Shown here: positions 23,599 to 35,920 of the stretch, one piece after another
How positions within the stretch are numbered: position 1 is the stretch's first letter
Layout of the letters: each line of letters begins with the position of its first letter
NCBI GenBank assembly: GCA_902806565.1
Contig: CADCXA010000053.1
Coordinates: 620,001 to 684,000, forward strand
Origin: Hypoxylon rubiginosum
Taxonomy: Eukaryota; Ascomycota; Sordariomycetes; Xylariales; Hypoxylaceae
Reading direction: 5' to 3'
Length of the DNA: 64,000 nt
Position numbers and translations under genes: made by a program
Notes under the pieces: generated by a model
The model's database searches: none
What the model saw: the letters and a program-made list of their open reading frames with translations, nothing else
What the model was told of the DNA's origin: nothing

Positions 23599-24645
23599 AT
23601 GAGGCTCGTTGGTCAGCTTACGACAAGCCTTTCACGGCTTCAATGCCTTCGTTTTGTCGGATCGCGGGTATTCTATGCGAGCTCCGCTACCCCCAGCCTA
23701 GGAGGACGATGTGCGAGGGCTGGTTATTCCTCGACTGCTCGTGAGCAGAATCATGGGAGGAGTGTCATTGTTACAGGCTCAGGTCGTGGTATCGGGAAAG
23801 GCATAGCACTACGCCTCGCAGCAGACGGTTACGACGTCTGCGTTAACGACATAAGCGCAAATAAGGCTGCCTGTGACGAGGTCGTGAGAGACATACAAGG
23901 CATGGGGAGGAATGCCTGCACCGCTATTGCAGATGTATCAAAGAGAGACGAAGTTAAGCAAATGGTCCAGACTAGCGTCGAGAACTTGGGACCTTTGAGC
24001 ACATTGTAAGTTCTTGTAGGCAGAGCAGGGGTTCTATGGATTTCCCAGCACGTTCGATATAGCGTTACGCAGTCTTCTACCACCGTGATACAAGTGCTTA
24101 CGCTCTCCAGGATAGCAAATGCCGGCGTTGTACAGATAAAGCCGATCCTCGAATTAACGGAGGAGGACTTCGATTCCGTCTTCGCTGTCAACGTGCTCGG
24201 GGTACACAACTGCTTCGCCGAAGCGGCCAGCCAGATGATACGTCAAGGAAACTGTCAACCGGACCGCCCAGGCAAGCTCATTGCCGCCGCGTCCGTCGTA
24301 TCGTTCAAGCCTTTCGAACGTTTGCCAGCCTACTCTATCAGCAAGTGGGCTGTTCGTGGTATGGCGCAAGTTTATGCCATGGATCTCGCTAAGCATCACA
24401 TCACCGTCAATTCATACGCGCCGGGAATAATTGGCACACCTATGTGGGAAAAGATCGATGCAGGGATAGGCAAGGGGTTGCCGAAGGGTGAGGTGTTCAA
24501 TAGGTCCGTCGACGCAGACATTGCTTTAAAGAGACCCGGATATCCTAGTGACGTGGCTAAGCTTGTCAGCTTCCTAGCCAGTAGTGATAGTGACTATATT
24601 ACAGGACAGACTCAGCTAGTTGATGGTGGTATGGTCTTCACCTAG
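23599..24645 (+). CDS. Short-chain dehydrogenase/reductase, acetoin/diacetyl-reductase-like
   Basis: NAD(P)-dependent oxidoreductase. Two exons (23599-24005, 24111-24645) give 313 aa; the join yields STLIANAGVVQ. The Rossmann glycine motif is TGSGRGIGKGIAL, the NAG motif is ANAGV, the catalytic Ser sits in AAASVVSF and the YxxxK pair in YSISKWAVRG. The C-terminus ends ITGQTQLVDGGMVFT, the classical SDR signature for acetoin reductase-like members. About 50 residues precede the Rossmann fold and are Arg/Ser-rich without acids at first (MRLVGQLTTSLSRLQ), suggesting mitochondrial import. It begins a run of three catabolic-type genes on the + strand. Substrate unknown. Confidence 0.9.
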
Positions 24646-25377
24646 CGCAGCAGTTGGATACGATGGCGGATGTGGTGTAGTTATGTGACCCGGTATCGAA
24701 GTCTTGAAGAGTGCCAAAGGCATAATAGTAGCCAAGTAGATAGGTTGAGAAACTGATCTGTATGGAGACATTTCTTAGATACCATACTTGAGTTACCATA
24801 CCCATCGTATAATAGGCTTGTTAAGCACGAGCACGCGGAGTGTCGAATTAGATCGATCCGAGAGACTAGAAACGACCAATGCATGCTACTCTCCCTGTCC
24901 AATCAGGATTTCTGTGAATCTAATAATACCATCTAGATCGTTGGTGTTATCACTGTCCCCTCGCGAAGCTCATGCCGTGTGGTTCTGAGAATCATAGTCT
25001 TATCATGACTTCAGTCGATGGTAGCCCAAGAGCTCTGCAATTATTTGCGCTCCTAAATTAGGGGGCCAAGGTACGCCGTTAGGGAATGGCTCCAAATATT
25101 TACTGGGTACCGGTACCGGTCGCTTACGCCGACTAGGGTCTTTGGACGGGGTTCGACTCCGTTGGATTCTGCGCTACCCGCCGTACGATGCGACGCGGAG
25201 TTCAAGGCCATCGACAGACCGTCACGGATTCACGGAGAATCATTGCTATCACTCTTTCAGGTCGGAAGTGATTGCTCTATTCATTCAGATTTAAGGCTTG
25301 AGGTCACTCGTGCGCGGTGCTCGATCAAGTCGTAGTGGATCTCACGCAATCGGCGGTACGAATTTCAGCACTGTGAT
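24646..25377. other. Intergenic, nothing recognised
   Basis: Promoter space for the hydantoinase-like gene. A GGTTCGACTCC word near 25150 resembles a tRNA T-arm but no cloverleaf forms. Confidence 0.5.
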
Positions 25378-28300
25378 ATGGATGTACGTAGCAACTCAAA
25401 CAAGACGTTGGTAGTCGGCGTAGACGTCGGAGGTACGGATTAATCGGAATCGATACAATACACTAGGCGTAAGGCTAACATTCATCAAGGGACCAATACC
25501 GATAGTGTACTCCTAGATATCTCCAAGTCTAGCGCGGATGCGGTGCTGGCGTCTCACAAGGCCCCAACGACATCCAATGTGACTTTGTCCGTACACGCCT
25601 CCTTAGAGGCTCTCTTAAGCAAATCGGCCGCAAAACCCACAGACATCACTGCTCTCGCCATCGGCACCACCCATTTTCTCAATGCCATCATCGAGAAGGA
25701 CACCTCTCGTGTCGAGAAGGTCGCCGTGCTTCGTTTAGCATCGCACAGCTTCTCCCGCGGCACACCCCCATTTGCAGACTGGCCGCGGGCTCTTGAGAAG
25801 ATTATTCACGGCCACTCAGCCATCATTCCCGGTGGATGCAATATCGATGGAACTATTATCGGGCCAGTCGACGAGGCAGCGGTTCGTGAACAGGCCGGCA
25901 TCATCAAGTCGAAAGGAATCAGAAATGTCGCCGTCGTCGGCATCGGCTGCGCGACTGATGAGAAATACCACCAGGAGGACGTGGTACATGACTGGCTCCG
26001 CGCCGAGCTCGGTGACGATGTCAACATCATTCTTTCCCACGACATCGCCGGCCCCGGCCTCCTGGCTCGCGAGAATGCTTCCATCCTGAACGCATCGATC
26101 ATGAACTTTGCTCAGCGGACAATCCGGGCTTTCATCGGCGCGATCCGTCGCATCGGGTTGCAATGCCCGCTATATCTTACATCCAACGTCGGTCATCTCC
26201 TGCCGTTCTCGGAGGCCATGAGGGCACCTATCAAGGTATTCTCCTCGGGCGCGACCAACTCAATCCGCGGAGCCGCGTTCCTAGCGAAGTCATCCATATC
26301 CGAAGGAGGATCCATCGTCATCGACATTGGCGGCACCACAACTGATGTTGGCTATCTGCTCCGAAATGGCTACCCGCGACTGGCCAAGACCTACACCGAC
26401 CTGGCAGGTGTCAAGGTAAATCTGGAGATGCCGTCTGTGGAGAGCATCGGTCTCGGCGGCGGCTCTATCTTGCACGTTGCTGACAGCGGGTACGTAGCAG
26501 TCGGGCCGGACAGCGTCGGCCATGATCTGACCACCAAAGCGCTCTGTTTTGGGGGCGACGTCGCCACTGCGACAGACGTTGCCGTTGCGTCAGGAACTGA
26601 TGTAGGTTCGACCAAAGTTTCTCTACCGGAGGAAACCGTAGCAAAAGCCAACATCCGGATCAAGAAGATGCTGGAGGACTGCATCGATCGCGTAAAGCTC
26701 AGCCCGGAACCGTGCAAGGTCATCCTCGTCGGAGGCGGTTCCATTCTCTGCCCCAAGGAGCTCGCGGGAGTCAGCGAGGTGGTACTGCCCGAGCACGCGG
26801 GCGTCGCCAACGCCATTGGAGCTGCTATCGCCAAGGTCTTCGGCGCAGCCGAGAAGATCGTCAAGGGGTCGGGAATCCAGGAAGGAATCGAAGAAGTCAA
26901 AGCCCGAGCCATCCAAAATGCCGTCTCCAACGGAGGCTACGCCGACTCGGCCGTAGTCCTTCACGAAGAGGTCTCCGGTGTGCCTTACACTACGGACCAG
27001 ACATTGATCAAAGTCGAGGTTGCTTGCGTGGCAGATCATGAACGGATGCACGCTGAAATCTCCCACGCGTCGATCCCCGACGAGCTAATCGACCAGGTCC
27101 TGTATGAGGAGACTAAGAAGCACGATATCCAGGCTACCAACGAAGACGAGACGGACAATAGCAAGTCTGAACTAAGCAGCTACGTACCGACCGTCACAGC
27201 GGCAGGCGAATGGATTGTATCTAAGACCGACCTACACTTTCTAGCCATCGGGTGCTATATCCTGGGATGCGGCGGCGGAGGGTCGCCGTACGCCCCCTTT
27301 CTACATACGCGCCAGCTCCTGCTCGAAGGGGACAACATCCGGATCACGCGGATCGAAGACCTAAAGGACGACGACTTAATGCCGACTGTCGCCAGCGTCG
27401 GCACACCTGCCGTCAGCATCGAGCGGCCCGGCGGTAACGGCGTGCTGTACGCCATGCAGGCGATGGAGAAGGAGACAGGCCTCAAGTTCAACCGCTTAGT
27501 CGCGACTGAGATCGGCGGAGCCAACGGCGTCGGGACATTGGTTTGGGCCAGCACGCGGTTTTACGACATGCCCGTGGTTGACGGCGACATGATGGGTGAG
27601 TGCCTAGTTTCACTATGTATCTACCAACTACTAACGTCCCCTACCTCCCCTTAGGCCGCGCATACCCCAACTTCGAGATGGTATCCCAATACATCCACGC
27701 GTCCTCCGTAAACGATCTGCTCCCCGTCATCCTGTGCAGCGGCAGCGGCGAGAAAGTCACGATCCCCGCGCCGCAGCCCTCCGCCGCCGCCGCGTCCCTG
27801 CAGATCCGCGACGCGTGCGTGGGGATGGGCTCCGCGGCCGGCGCGGCGGGGCGCCCCATCCGCGGGGACACGATGCGCGCCGTCGGCATCCCCAACACGT
27901 TCTCGCTGGCCTGGCGGCTCGGGCGCGCGGTCGCCGCCGCGCAGCGGGCGGGCAACGTCGCGGACGTGCCCCGCGCGCTCATCGCGGCGGCCGGCGGAGA
28001 GGGTAGCGCGAAGGTGCTGTTCCAGGGCAAGATCCGGAGCGTCAAGAGCACGCTGACGACGACGGCGCACAGCCTGGGCGAGGTGACGGTGGAGAGGCTC
28101 GCCGACAGCGAGATGGAGACGGACGTGGACAAGATCGGGGAGGGGCTGGTGGAGATCGTCGTGCCTTTTATGAACGAAAACTTGGTCGTTAAGGGGAAGA
28201 TGGAGGATGACTCTGAAAAGGTACGCTTTGATTGCTCGGTATCATAAGTTTATTGTGGTGTCTCATTTTTTTTTTGCTAACTTGGCATCTACAGATTCTT

Positions 28301-28543
28301 GCTACTATTCCCGACTTGATCTTCTTACTCGACACGTCCACCGGCGAAGCCGTCGGCGTGCAAGAATACCGATACGGCCTGAAAGTAACCGTCATGATCA
28401 TGGCTCCGCATCCGCTCTGGGCCTCCGAGCGCGCGCTTGAGATCGCTGGCCCCAGTGCGTTTCACCTCCCGTACGAATACCAGACGGCTCTCAAGTACAC
28501 CAAGCCAGTTAGCGTTATCGATGAATTCCGACCTAAAGTTTAG
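25378..28543 (+). CDS. Hydantoinase/oxoprolinase-like protein fused to DUF917
   Basis: Four exons (25378-25432, 25490-27595, 27655-28220, 28295-28543) give 991 aa. The first intron splits the phosphate-binding loop; joining restores VGVDVGGTNTDSVLL, and a second actin-fold loop, IDIGGTTTDVGYL, follows near residue 270. These are the hydantoinase/oxoprolinase N-terminal and A domains of the ASKHA ATPase superfamily, which open cyclic amides with ATP. The C-terminal third begins GCYILGCGGGGSPY and contains AYPNFEMVSQY, matching DUF917, a domain often fused or adjacent to hydantoinase A. The exon 27655-28220 is strongly GC-rich. No B subunit is visible nearby. Substrate cannot be stated. The next gene, on the same strand, is a YtcJ-like amidohydrolase. 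Confidence 0.93.
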
Positions 28544-29883
28544 ATGTAGAGCCTTGACGGGTTGATATCCGAATCATTTGCTCATGGCTTAGCCTAATAT
28601 TAGCATCAATATCAACCAGAGATTTCCTAAACACCTAGATACCATACAATATTTCACTACCTAAAATTCATAACTCTAGGTTGGTGTCCAGTTTCTAGTA
28701 AGTATAGGGTGTCTAAACAAACTCCGGCGGTCTAAACTAGTGTAATGCCTCGGCACTCATGAAACTCATGGTTTCCTACGAATATTGCTCTGGGTTTCAA
28801 AATTGGATTCCTGCAGGGGTCGCTAGCGAGCAACCACGAGACGGACATTTCATTCAAGGCAGTCCATAGCGGGCGCTGGTGGACTGCTAGTGGGATAGCA
28901 TAGTGGTACAACGATTGGCCTAGTGGGGGAAGACTTGCCTAAGACAGCCCTGGAGTTGACCTAGTGGGATTCATAGGTCACCTGTGTACCTACAACTTGG
29001 GGGTATTAGACGTAGAATTACCAAGTTTCTAGCGCCGTCTGAGATCATTCATCAATCATGATCCGACTTCAGGATTTCTGGAAGGGTCTTCTCCCACGAG
29101 GCAAGGCCTTGAGGAACGCCGGCGGGGCCTGATTGCTGACAGCCAGTTTAGACAGGGTGTCTACCTGCCATCAGAGCTGATCGTGTAGGTACACAGTCGC
29201 TTTCGACATTCCTCTTTAGCAGAGGCATCAATTCTAGGCGTAGCGGCACCACTCAGACTACCGCCTCAGTAGGAACCCAGCTCCGGTTATCGGCGAGGAT
29301 AAGGACGAAATTGGGTCTTTCCGGGCCTCTGGACATGATTCGAGCTGTTGGAAAACTCTATACGAGGATAAAAGTAAAGAGTACACGTGGATGTGCGATA
29401 TATCTGGTGATCTAGGAGAGATCATGAAGAATCAACTTCCACCAGCTAGGACACGACTTCCGCAGGTGCGGAGATAGTCTGTCCAAATGCAAACACCTTT
29501 GTCCATGTCAACATGACAACATGACATATCTAACGGTAGCGATGTTTAAGACGAACAACAACTCCTTCGGGGTTGTAGCCCATAAGAAACATAAGAAACA
29601 CCCCAAGGATTACTCTACATGCAGGGACCGGCCGAGAGCGCACTAAGCTAAGGAAAACCTGGTTCGATCGCTTCGATCGCTTCTCCGTAGCTTCTTGACC
29701 TGTAAGTCAGACCGATGGCGGGGTGTAACATCGCCGAACCAGAACCCCTTAAGGAAGCTAACAGCATCCACGCCGATAAAGTCCCAACGATAAATGTATA
29801 TTAACTCTTTAAGCTACGAACAATAAGATTTGTCTCTCAAAGCTTACTTGTGTGTCCAAGGAAAACAAGTAGATGAGCTAGCC
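28544..29883. other. 1.3 kb intergenic region with short tandem repeats
   Basis: No gene supported. Short direct repeats: CAACATGACAACATGACA near 29507-29525, CATAAGAAACATAAGAAAC near 29580-29598, and CGATCGCTTCGATCGCTTC near 29665-29683. Promoter of the amidohydrolase gene lies at its end. Confidence 0.5.
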
Positions 29884-31567
29884 ATGGGTCATCTTTTCGT
29901 TGGCGGCAAGGTGTTCCTTCATAGCGAGCAGCCAGGACTTAAGACGGAGCCTCAATTTGGGGATGCCATCTACATACGCGACGGAATTATTGAGCACGTT
30001 GGTTTCAAGGATGATGACGCCATTTCCAAGTGTCGAGCTGCTGGTGCTGTCGTCCACGAGCTGAATGGTCGGACTGTTCTTCCGGGCTTCATCGATGGTC
30101 ACATTCATCTTCTTAGACTGGGGCAGTCGCTGAATAAGGTTGGCCTCGACCACTGCGAGAGCTTGGAGGATGTGCGCAAGGCCATCAAAGAGCATGCGCT
30201 CGCGAATCCCGACGAACCCCGAGTCCTCTGCAAAGGCTGGATGAGGTACATGTGCAAACCTCTATCGAGCCTCATCGATGACTTGGACCCTCGACCTATC
30301 TACGTGGACTCCAAAGACCTTCACACTACTTGGTGTAGCACCCCCGCTCTTAAGGAGCTTGACGCAGAAAACCTGAAGGATCCGGAAGGAGGCAAGATCG
30401 AGCGCGATGCCAATGGAAACCCTACCGGTGCTTTCGAGGAAGCCGCCGTTTTCTCCATCATCTGGCCATTCCTTGCCTCTGTATCAAGCGAGGAAGATCG
30501 TGAAGAAATGATCCAAGCTGCGGTTCAAGCATACAATGCGTCTGGCTACACTGGCGCCATAGACATGGCAATGGAGGAACAAGCATGGGCGACTCTCCTC
30601 AACATGAAAAAGAAGCAATCGCTGCCGTTTCGACTAGCGGCCTATTGGCTCATGCGACCCTCGACATCGGAGGCCGATTGCCTTGCCCAAGTAGATAGAG
30701 CTATCGAAGTGTATAAGCAACTCAGCGCCGACGAGTCTCCCAACCTACACGTTGTGGGTATCAAGCTGGTCTGCGACGGCATTATTGATGCCTGCACCGC
30801 ATACCTGTCAGAGCCATATTTAAAGGGAGCTGATGCCAAAAAGGCATCCACCGGCGAGCCATTCTGGAGTGGGGATATTCTTGATGCGGTCGTGCACAAG
30901 GCCGACGCTGCCGGCCTCCAAGTAGCGCTTCACGCTATTGGAGACGCAGCCATCACCATGGCTGTCGATGCCCTGTCTACCTGCTCTCTTAAGAACCGTC
31001 ACCGAGTAGAACATCTGGAGCTCGCCTCATCTCGGGATGCTAAGCGTCTTGGAGAGCTAGGAATGTAAGTACTCTTTGAGCATTCGTTTTCTAACCAATT
31101 AACCCTCTGCTAATCCGACGAGTAGTACGGCCTCCGTGCAGCCGGTCCACGCTGACCCATGGATTCTCCGGGCATGGCCGGGCCTCCTAGGACACCGATG
31201 CGAGCGTGCATTCCCCTACCGGGAGTTCTCCGACGGGGGCGCGCCGCTCGCTCTGGGCAGCGACAGCCCGACGTCGCCGTGGGATATCATGGCCAACGTG
31301 TACGTCGCGGCGACCCGAAAGTCGTACAGGAACACCAAGTACGACGAAGCAGTTAACTACAATTTCCGGTTAGGGATATGCGAGTCGGTCGTGGCGGCAA
31401 GCTACGGTTCGGCGAGGAGCGTGTTCTGGGACAAGCGGCTCGGCAGCTTGGAGCCAGGTAAGGTCGCCGACCTTACGATTTGGGATATGGAATGGGAGGA
31501 AGACAAGCTCCTCGGTGCTACGGTAAAGGAAACCTGGTTCGGTGGAGAGAAGGTCTGGGGCGCGTAG
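29884..31567 (+). CDS. YtcJ-like metal-dependent amidohydrolase
   Basis: Amidohydrolase-superfamily TIM barrel of the YtcJ/NfdA (N-substituted formamide deformylase-like) group. Exons 29884-31064 and 31126-31567 give 540 aa; the join reads GELGITASVQPVHADP. The N-terminal beta-sandwich starts at once (GHLFVGGKVFL), then PGFIDGHIHL supplies the HxH metal pair. ALHAIGDAAI and HRVEHLEL give further His ligands, and ALGSDSPTSPW the active-site Asp. The C-terminus GSLEPGKVADLTIWD is the typical closing motif. ATG 29884 (GCCATGGGT) is the first good start. No signal peptide. Together with the preceding hydantoinase-like gene it suggests degradation of a cyclic amide or N-acyl compound, which is inference only. 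Confidence 0.93.
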
Positions 31568-31841
31568 AATGACGACTTATCGCTATATAATGTGTACCTA
31601 TGTCTAAGATTAGTCGGTGTAAATGTTAGAACTGATCCATAGATAGAGAATAAGAGAAGAAATATTGCTTCATGTTTAGATACGGGAAGAATTTGCAAAA
31701 TACGCAGTTAATATCGTGAGGCTTGGGAAAGGAGATTCGATATGATCTGAGGGATACGGTCTCTCAAGCGCACCCCCAAAGTGAAAGCCAGTATCGACGA
31801 TATGCCTTTCAAGGTCACCAATTCCTCCATGCGATGGCTAT

Positions 31842-34154
31842 TTAAACTATATACACGTAATCTACCGCTCGACGCCCCTCGTCTATGTCTTTCTTGAGAT
31901 CTCCACGGTACGCCATTAACTCATCTATGTACGCTTGGCCGACATACAATTGGGGAGGAACAAGATTGTCCGTAGTTGACATAGCATTTTTCCGCCGGCG
32001 TCCCATTGGATTTGGAACCTGACGAAGGATCACAGGCACATCGGAGCCGAGAAGGACATATACCTTGTCTCCAGGTACGGTGCCACACGGTCCAAGCCCA
32101 AAGAGCCCGGAAGCTGTGACGAAGAACGTGCGGCCATAAGAAGCCGTCCTGATAGCAGACGTCAAACCATCGTCGTCTGCAACATCAAATAACTCAGGGT
32201 ATAACCCTGCTGTGATCGTTGTATGGAAGACCTTTCTGGTAATTGAGATATCACGAGAGAGCCCGCTACTGGTTTCGGCGAGCTCTTTCCACTGCGACAG
32301 TACTTTTTCCCAATGCCTCCAGGCATCCAAAGCTGCTATGATTTTTGACGATTCCGCACCTTGCTCGAACATCTCAATGAATTCGTCCCAGGATATATCG
32401 GCTGTCTGGCCAACAGCGACAACCTCGTCAGCTGCCCAACCACTTATTCTCAACATGTCGTCGACAATTAAACATGGGGGCGCCGGTATACCCCCTGCGG
32501 CCGAGAATCGCGAAGCTGCTGCCCACGGCTGATTATAATTGTATGGGCCTGTCCAGAAAGGAGTAACGCGAAAATTGTTCCCGTAGCTGGACCACTGAGG
32601 GCACCAGGTAAACCTACCGGCTAGCTCTTTGCGGAGATACGAAGTCTCAACGCATTCAGCAAGTGCCAAAATGGATAAGGACTTTGAAGCGTTGATGAGC
32701 TTCACGGCGCAGTCCTGGAAAACTTCGTCCGAGTTAGTGACATAATCTGCGCGAACAACTGTGTTATCGTCGCCTTGCGCTTCGCCGGTGTTCGACAAAG
32801 CCAAGAACGCAAAGATCTTATCGCGGGGGTCTGTGGCGTGTTTCATACGGAACGCGAAAAGAAGCTCGAGTAGGTCGTTGCCGGAGGCGTTAAGGGTCCT
32901 CGAAGAGCGTTGTTCCCTCAGCGCACGATACTCGTCGAGATAGGTGCCATTAGGGGCGAAACACGGACTTCGAATGGCAGAGTCGACTAAGCCGCAGAAG
33001 TCATCCCACTCGAGGGTGTGACTAGAGCACTGTATGATAACCGCTTTAGCGACAATGAATTCTTGCACGACCCAGACACGCATCCACCAAGGAGAAGCCA
33101 GGAGTTTCGAAATTACTCTGACCGTCCCGAAGTGATAGCTGGTAGACGGTCTGTATCTCTGAGCTGCTTGGAATGCCTGTTTTGTGCCGAAGGGGGCGAT
33201 GTTCAGCCAAACGACAACCCGAGTCGCATATCCATATATATTGCACATCTGAGACACCTGCGCCTCCCGTTCCCCGATATCGATCTGGTTGATGCATAGG
33301 GCGTCCACCCACAGGACCCTCAACTCGGTCTCGTGCCGTAGGTGCGTCAAAGCACGATGCAAGTTGCGCGTAATCGAGACACTCTCTTCATTGACAAATA
33401 TACTCCGGTCCATGGTCGGGTTTCCCCAAACATACGAGAGAGCCTCATACCGAGTAGCATCCAGCTTAGTCGTCTTAAGTTCGCAACGTACGGGGCTACC
33501 AGGTAGACCAGGGTATAGATATAGCACGCGAATTTGACCAGGCACCAACTGTTGGTATATCGACTCGTTTCTCTCCAGTTTAAGGCGCTGTTCGTTAAGA
33601 TAATCGAGGCCAAATGTTTCTCGATTTGTAGCTTGAACAACCCAGTACAACAGGGCAGCGGTACCGGCACCCCCTAGCATTATCAGGGACCCAAACACGG
33701 TAAAAACCACAATCCAAACGCCGCGAGGTATGTAGAATAGGATGGTCACCAGCTGGGTTCCAAGCCATTCTCCAATGCGCACCCCGATAACTTGAAGTGA
33801 CGTGCAAGTAGATCTAATGACAATAGCCAGGTAATCTGCAATATTGGACTCGAGAGTCGTCCAGATTAGATCCTGGACGAAAGAATAGGGTCGGGCAATG
33901 CCCAACGAGTAGAAAATGGACCCCTGGATTTCGCCGGTGAGCTGTGATGATCGATAGAAGCATCGTCGAAGTATCCTCGAAGGATAGGAGACGACAATCC
34001 AGTAGAGCTTTGCGAGAATCATCAGGATAACAACGACGGACGTGTAAACCAGGGGTCCAAGGAACCAGAACCACGCAGCAAGGAACACAACAAACGAGTC
34101 CTCACATATCTTCTTCAAAGCTCTCCATGGTGAAGTCAGGACCGATGCGAACAT
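31842..34154 (-). CDS. HET-domain protein with N-terminal membrane anchor
   Basis: Single-exon gene, 770 aa. Residues 22-55 and 134-172 are strongly hydrophobic and likely give three or four membrane spans, with a basic patch between (RILRRCFYR). The HET domain begins near 236 with YEALSYVWGN and continues LRVLWVDALCINQ (280-290) and TRVVVWLN (311-318), the three classic HET blocks. HET proteins trigger cell death in vegetative incompatibility and allorecognition. The C-terminal third has a domain typical of long HET proteins, including FGLGPCGTVPGDKVYVLLG. Most HET proteins are soluble, so the multi-span N-terminus is notable. It is convergent with the amidohydrolase (274 nt apart). A NACHT protein lies 28 kb away at 59.9-62.1 kb, but no partnership is shown. 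Confidence 0.9.
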   Translation of the reverse strand: MFASVLTSPWRALKKICEDSFVVFLAAWFWFLGPLVYTSVVVILMILAKLYWIVVSYPSRILRRCFYRSSQLTGEIQGSIFYSLGIARPYSFVQDLIWTTLESNIADYLAIVIRSTCTSLQVIGVRIGEWLGTQLVTILFYIPRGVWIVVFTVFGSLIMLGGAGTAALLYWVVQATNRETFGLDYLNEQRLKLERNESIYQQLVPGQIRVLYLYPGLPGSPVRCELKTTKLDATRYEALSYVWGNPTMDRSIFVNEESVSITRNLHRALTHLRHETELRVLWVDALCINQIDIGEREAQVSQMCNIYGYATRVVVWLNIAPFGTKQAFQAAQRYRPSTSYHFGTVRVISKLLASPWWMRVWVVQEFIVAKAVIIQCSSHTLEWDDFCGLVDSAIRSPCFAPNGTYLDEYRALREQRSSRTLNASGNDLLELLFAFRMKHATDPRDKIFAFLALSNTGEAQGDDNTVVRADYVTNSDEVFQDCAVKLINASKSLSILALAECVETSYLRKELAGRFTWCPQWSSYGNNFRVTPFWTGPYNYNQPWAAASRFSAAGGIPAPPCLIVDDMLRISGWAADEVVAVGQTADISWDEFIEMFEQGAESSKIIAALDAWRHWEKVLSQWKELAETSSGLSRDISITRKVFHTTITAGLYPELFDVADDDGLTSAIRTASYGRTFFVTASGLFGLGPCGTVPGDKVYVLLGSDVPVILRQVPNPMGRRRKNAMSTTDNLVPPQLYVGQAYIDELMAYRGDLKKDIDEGRRAVDYVYIV

Positions 34155-34712
34155 TGGTCTTCGTCTTGGAAAAATTAGGGATATGAATTCGAAACCAGGT
34201 AGATATCCAGTGTGATTCTCACTCAGACCAGGACCGCAGTCTGTAGCGGTTAGGTCAATTGGCCATCATGTTGATCAAAACATTACAAGCCAGACCCAAC
34301 ACGCAACCGTTCATAGGACTCATGGAGGGTCGCCAGTCCTCTCCAAAGTATTGTACCAATATATAAGAAATCCTTCCCAGAAGTGAGGCAGAGCTGAAAA
34401 ACAAACGGAGGCCAGATCGCGTAAAGCGGGAACGCGAAGCTGAGTTACCCTGGTCCGTTAATGCTGACGGCATACGCGGGACTTGCCGTCCGCCGTCTCG
34501 GTCTCGCAACGATGATCCTCTTTGTACTCCCTTGGAGAATTCAAGTACGTCACGACTTTGCAGTAACAATATTTTTTTACTTTGCCTAGGTATTTTCGAA
34601 TACTACCTACATATATAAGAGGGCGCTTTAGCTTCCAAGCCGGCTACCGAATGGCAATTCTATCAGTACAATAATCCAACCAGAAACCAGAAACTCCATC
34701 CGCTCGCTCACA
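34155..34712. promoter_or_regulatory. Divergent promoter region (HET / DUF1295)
   Basis: 0.56 kb between divergent starts. A TATATAAGAG stretch at about 34611-34621 is placed to act as a TATA element for the + strand gene. CCTAGGTA at about 34586. Confidence 0.4.
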
Positions 34713-35920
34713 ATGGCATCAGGTCTTCTGCACAAGTTCCTCCACCTGACGAGCTTCCGGAGCCCGTTCCTGCGCGCGGCGGTCCCCAGCGTCGCCGCCG
34801 CCTTCGCGCTGCAGACGGCCGTCGGCGTGCCGTCGATCCTGGCCCGGACCGAGCGCTTCTACGACGCCTCCGGCTCCGCGACCTTCCTGGCCGTCACCGT
34901 CCTGAGCCTGTACCTCCCCGGCCTCCGCGCCCGCGCCGCCGCGTCCCTGGCCGGCGCCGCCGCGAAGCCGCCGCTCCCGAGCTTGCTGAGCCTGGTCGGC
35001 GGTGGAAATGCGGGGGGCCTCCATTGGCGCCAGGTCGCTCTGAGCGCCGCTGTCGTCTTCTGGTCTGTTAGACGTGCGTGCAGCCCTTGCTTTCTAGTTT
35101 TACCCGGTTCTCGTCCCGCGTATCCCTTGCTGTGCAAATCCAGATCCAATTATCTGTAGCGTATTTGTTTGCAGAAGTAGATGATTACGTATCGTATGCA
35201 ACATCACACTAACACGAATTGGCAGTGGGCTCGTACCTCTTCCGCCGTGTCCTCCAGGAAGGTCACGACTCGCGCTTCGACACGATCCGGCACTCCCCGT
35301 CCAAGTTTACGGGCGCATTTGTAGGGCAGGCGACCTGGGTGTCCCTGTGTCTGATGCCGGTGCTGGCCGTGAACTCGGTGCCACCGGCGATGCTGGCCGC
35401 GGTCCCATTAAGACTTACCGACGTCCTAGGTCTGGCGCTGTTCGTGGGCGGCTTCGCCTTCGAGATCGTTGCCGATCGCCAGAAAGATCGGTGGCTGCAG
35501 CAGCGGCGGGAGAAGCTGCACGATGAGCCGTTCATGACTAGCGGTCTTTGGAGTAGGAGGTTAGTTGTTTATTAAAATTCATAGTGCGTGAGATATCCTT
35601 TTTGGACTTTGACTGACTCGCGTAGCCAATTTCCGAATTATTTCGGCGAATGTGCGCTCTGGACGGGGATTGCGACCACTGCTGCCGGTGTGTTGGTCAC
35701 ACGTCCTGTTCAACTTGGGCTGGGATTTTCAGGTGGTCTGGCGGGGAAAGTCTTTGCTTTGGCGGCATCATTCGTGAGCCCGGCGTTCGTGACCTTTTTG
35801 CTGTTGAAAGTGACGGGTGTGCCATTGTCGGAAAAGAAATACGATAAAAAGTACGGTCATCGTCAAGATTATCAACAGTGGAAGCGCGACACACCTAAAT
35901 TCTTCCCAAAATTGTTCTGA
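34713..35920 (+). CDS. DUF1295 family integral membrane protein (steroid 5-alpha-reductase-like)
   Basis: Exons 34713-35073, 35226-35559 and 35626-35920 give 329 aa; joins make SVRLGSYLFRRVL and LWSRSQFPNYFGE. The family hallmark is the C-terminal SRSxxPNYFGE block, with GFAFEIVADRQKDRW just before it, matching DUF1295/3-oxo-5-alpha-steroid 4-dehydrogenase-like proteins that bind NADPH in the membrane. Six or so hydrophobic segments are visible. Exon 1 is very GC-rich with Ala/Arg-heavy coding, unlike exons 2 and 3. The C-terminus reads KKYGHRQDYQQWKRDTPKFFP, typical of the family. The substrate of fungal members is unknown; sterol or lipid reduction is a guess. It is convergent with FBP1, 217 nt apart. 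Confidence 0.9.

Noticed and set aside
25120..25175. tRNA-like T-arm (GGTTCGACTCC)
   Set aside because: No acceptor, D or anticodon stems can be formed around it, and the loop is one base out of register.
27641..28132. Long antisense frames opposite the DUF917 exon
   Set aside because: High GC in the sense exon removes stops on the other strand; no conserved content.
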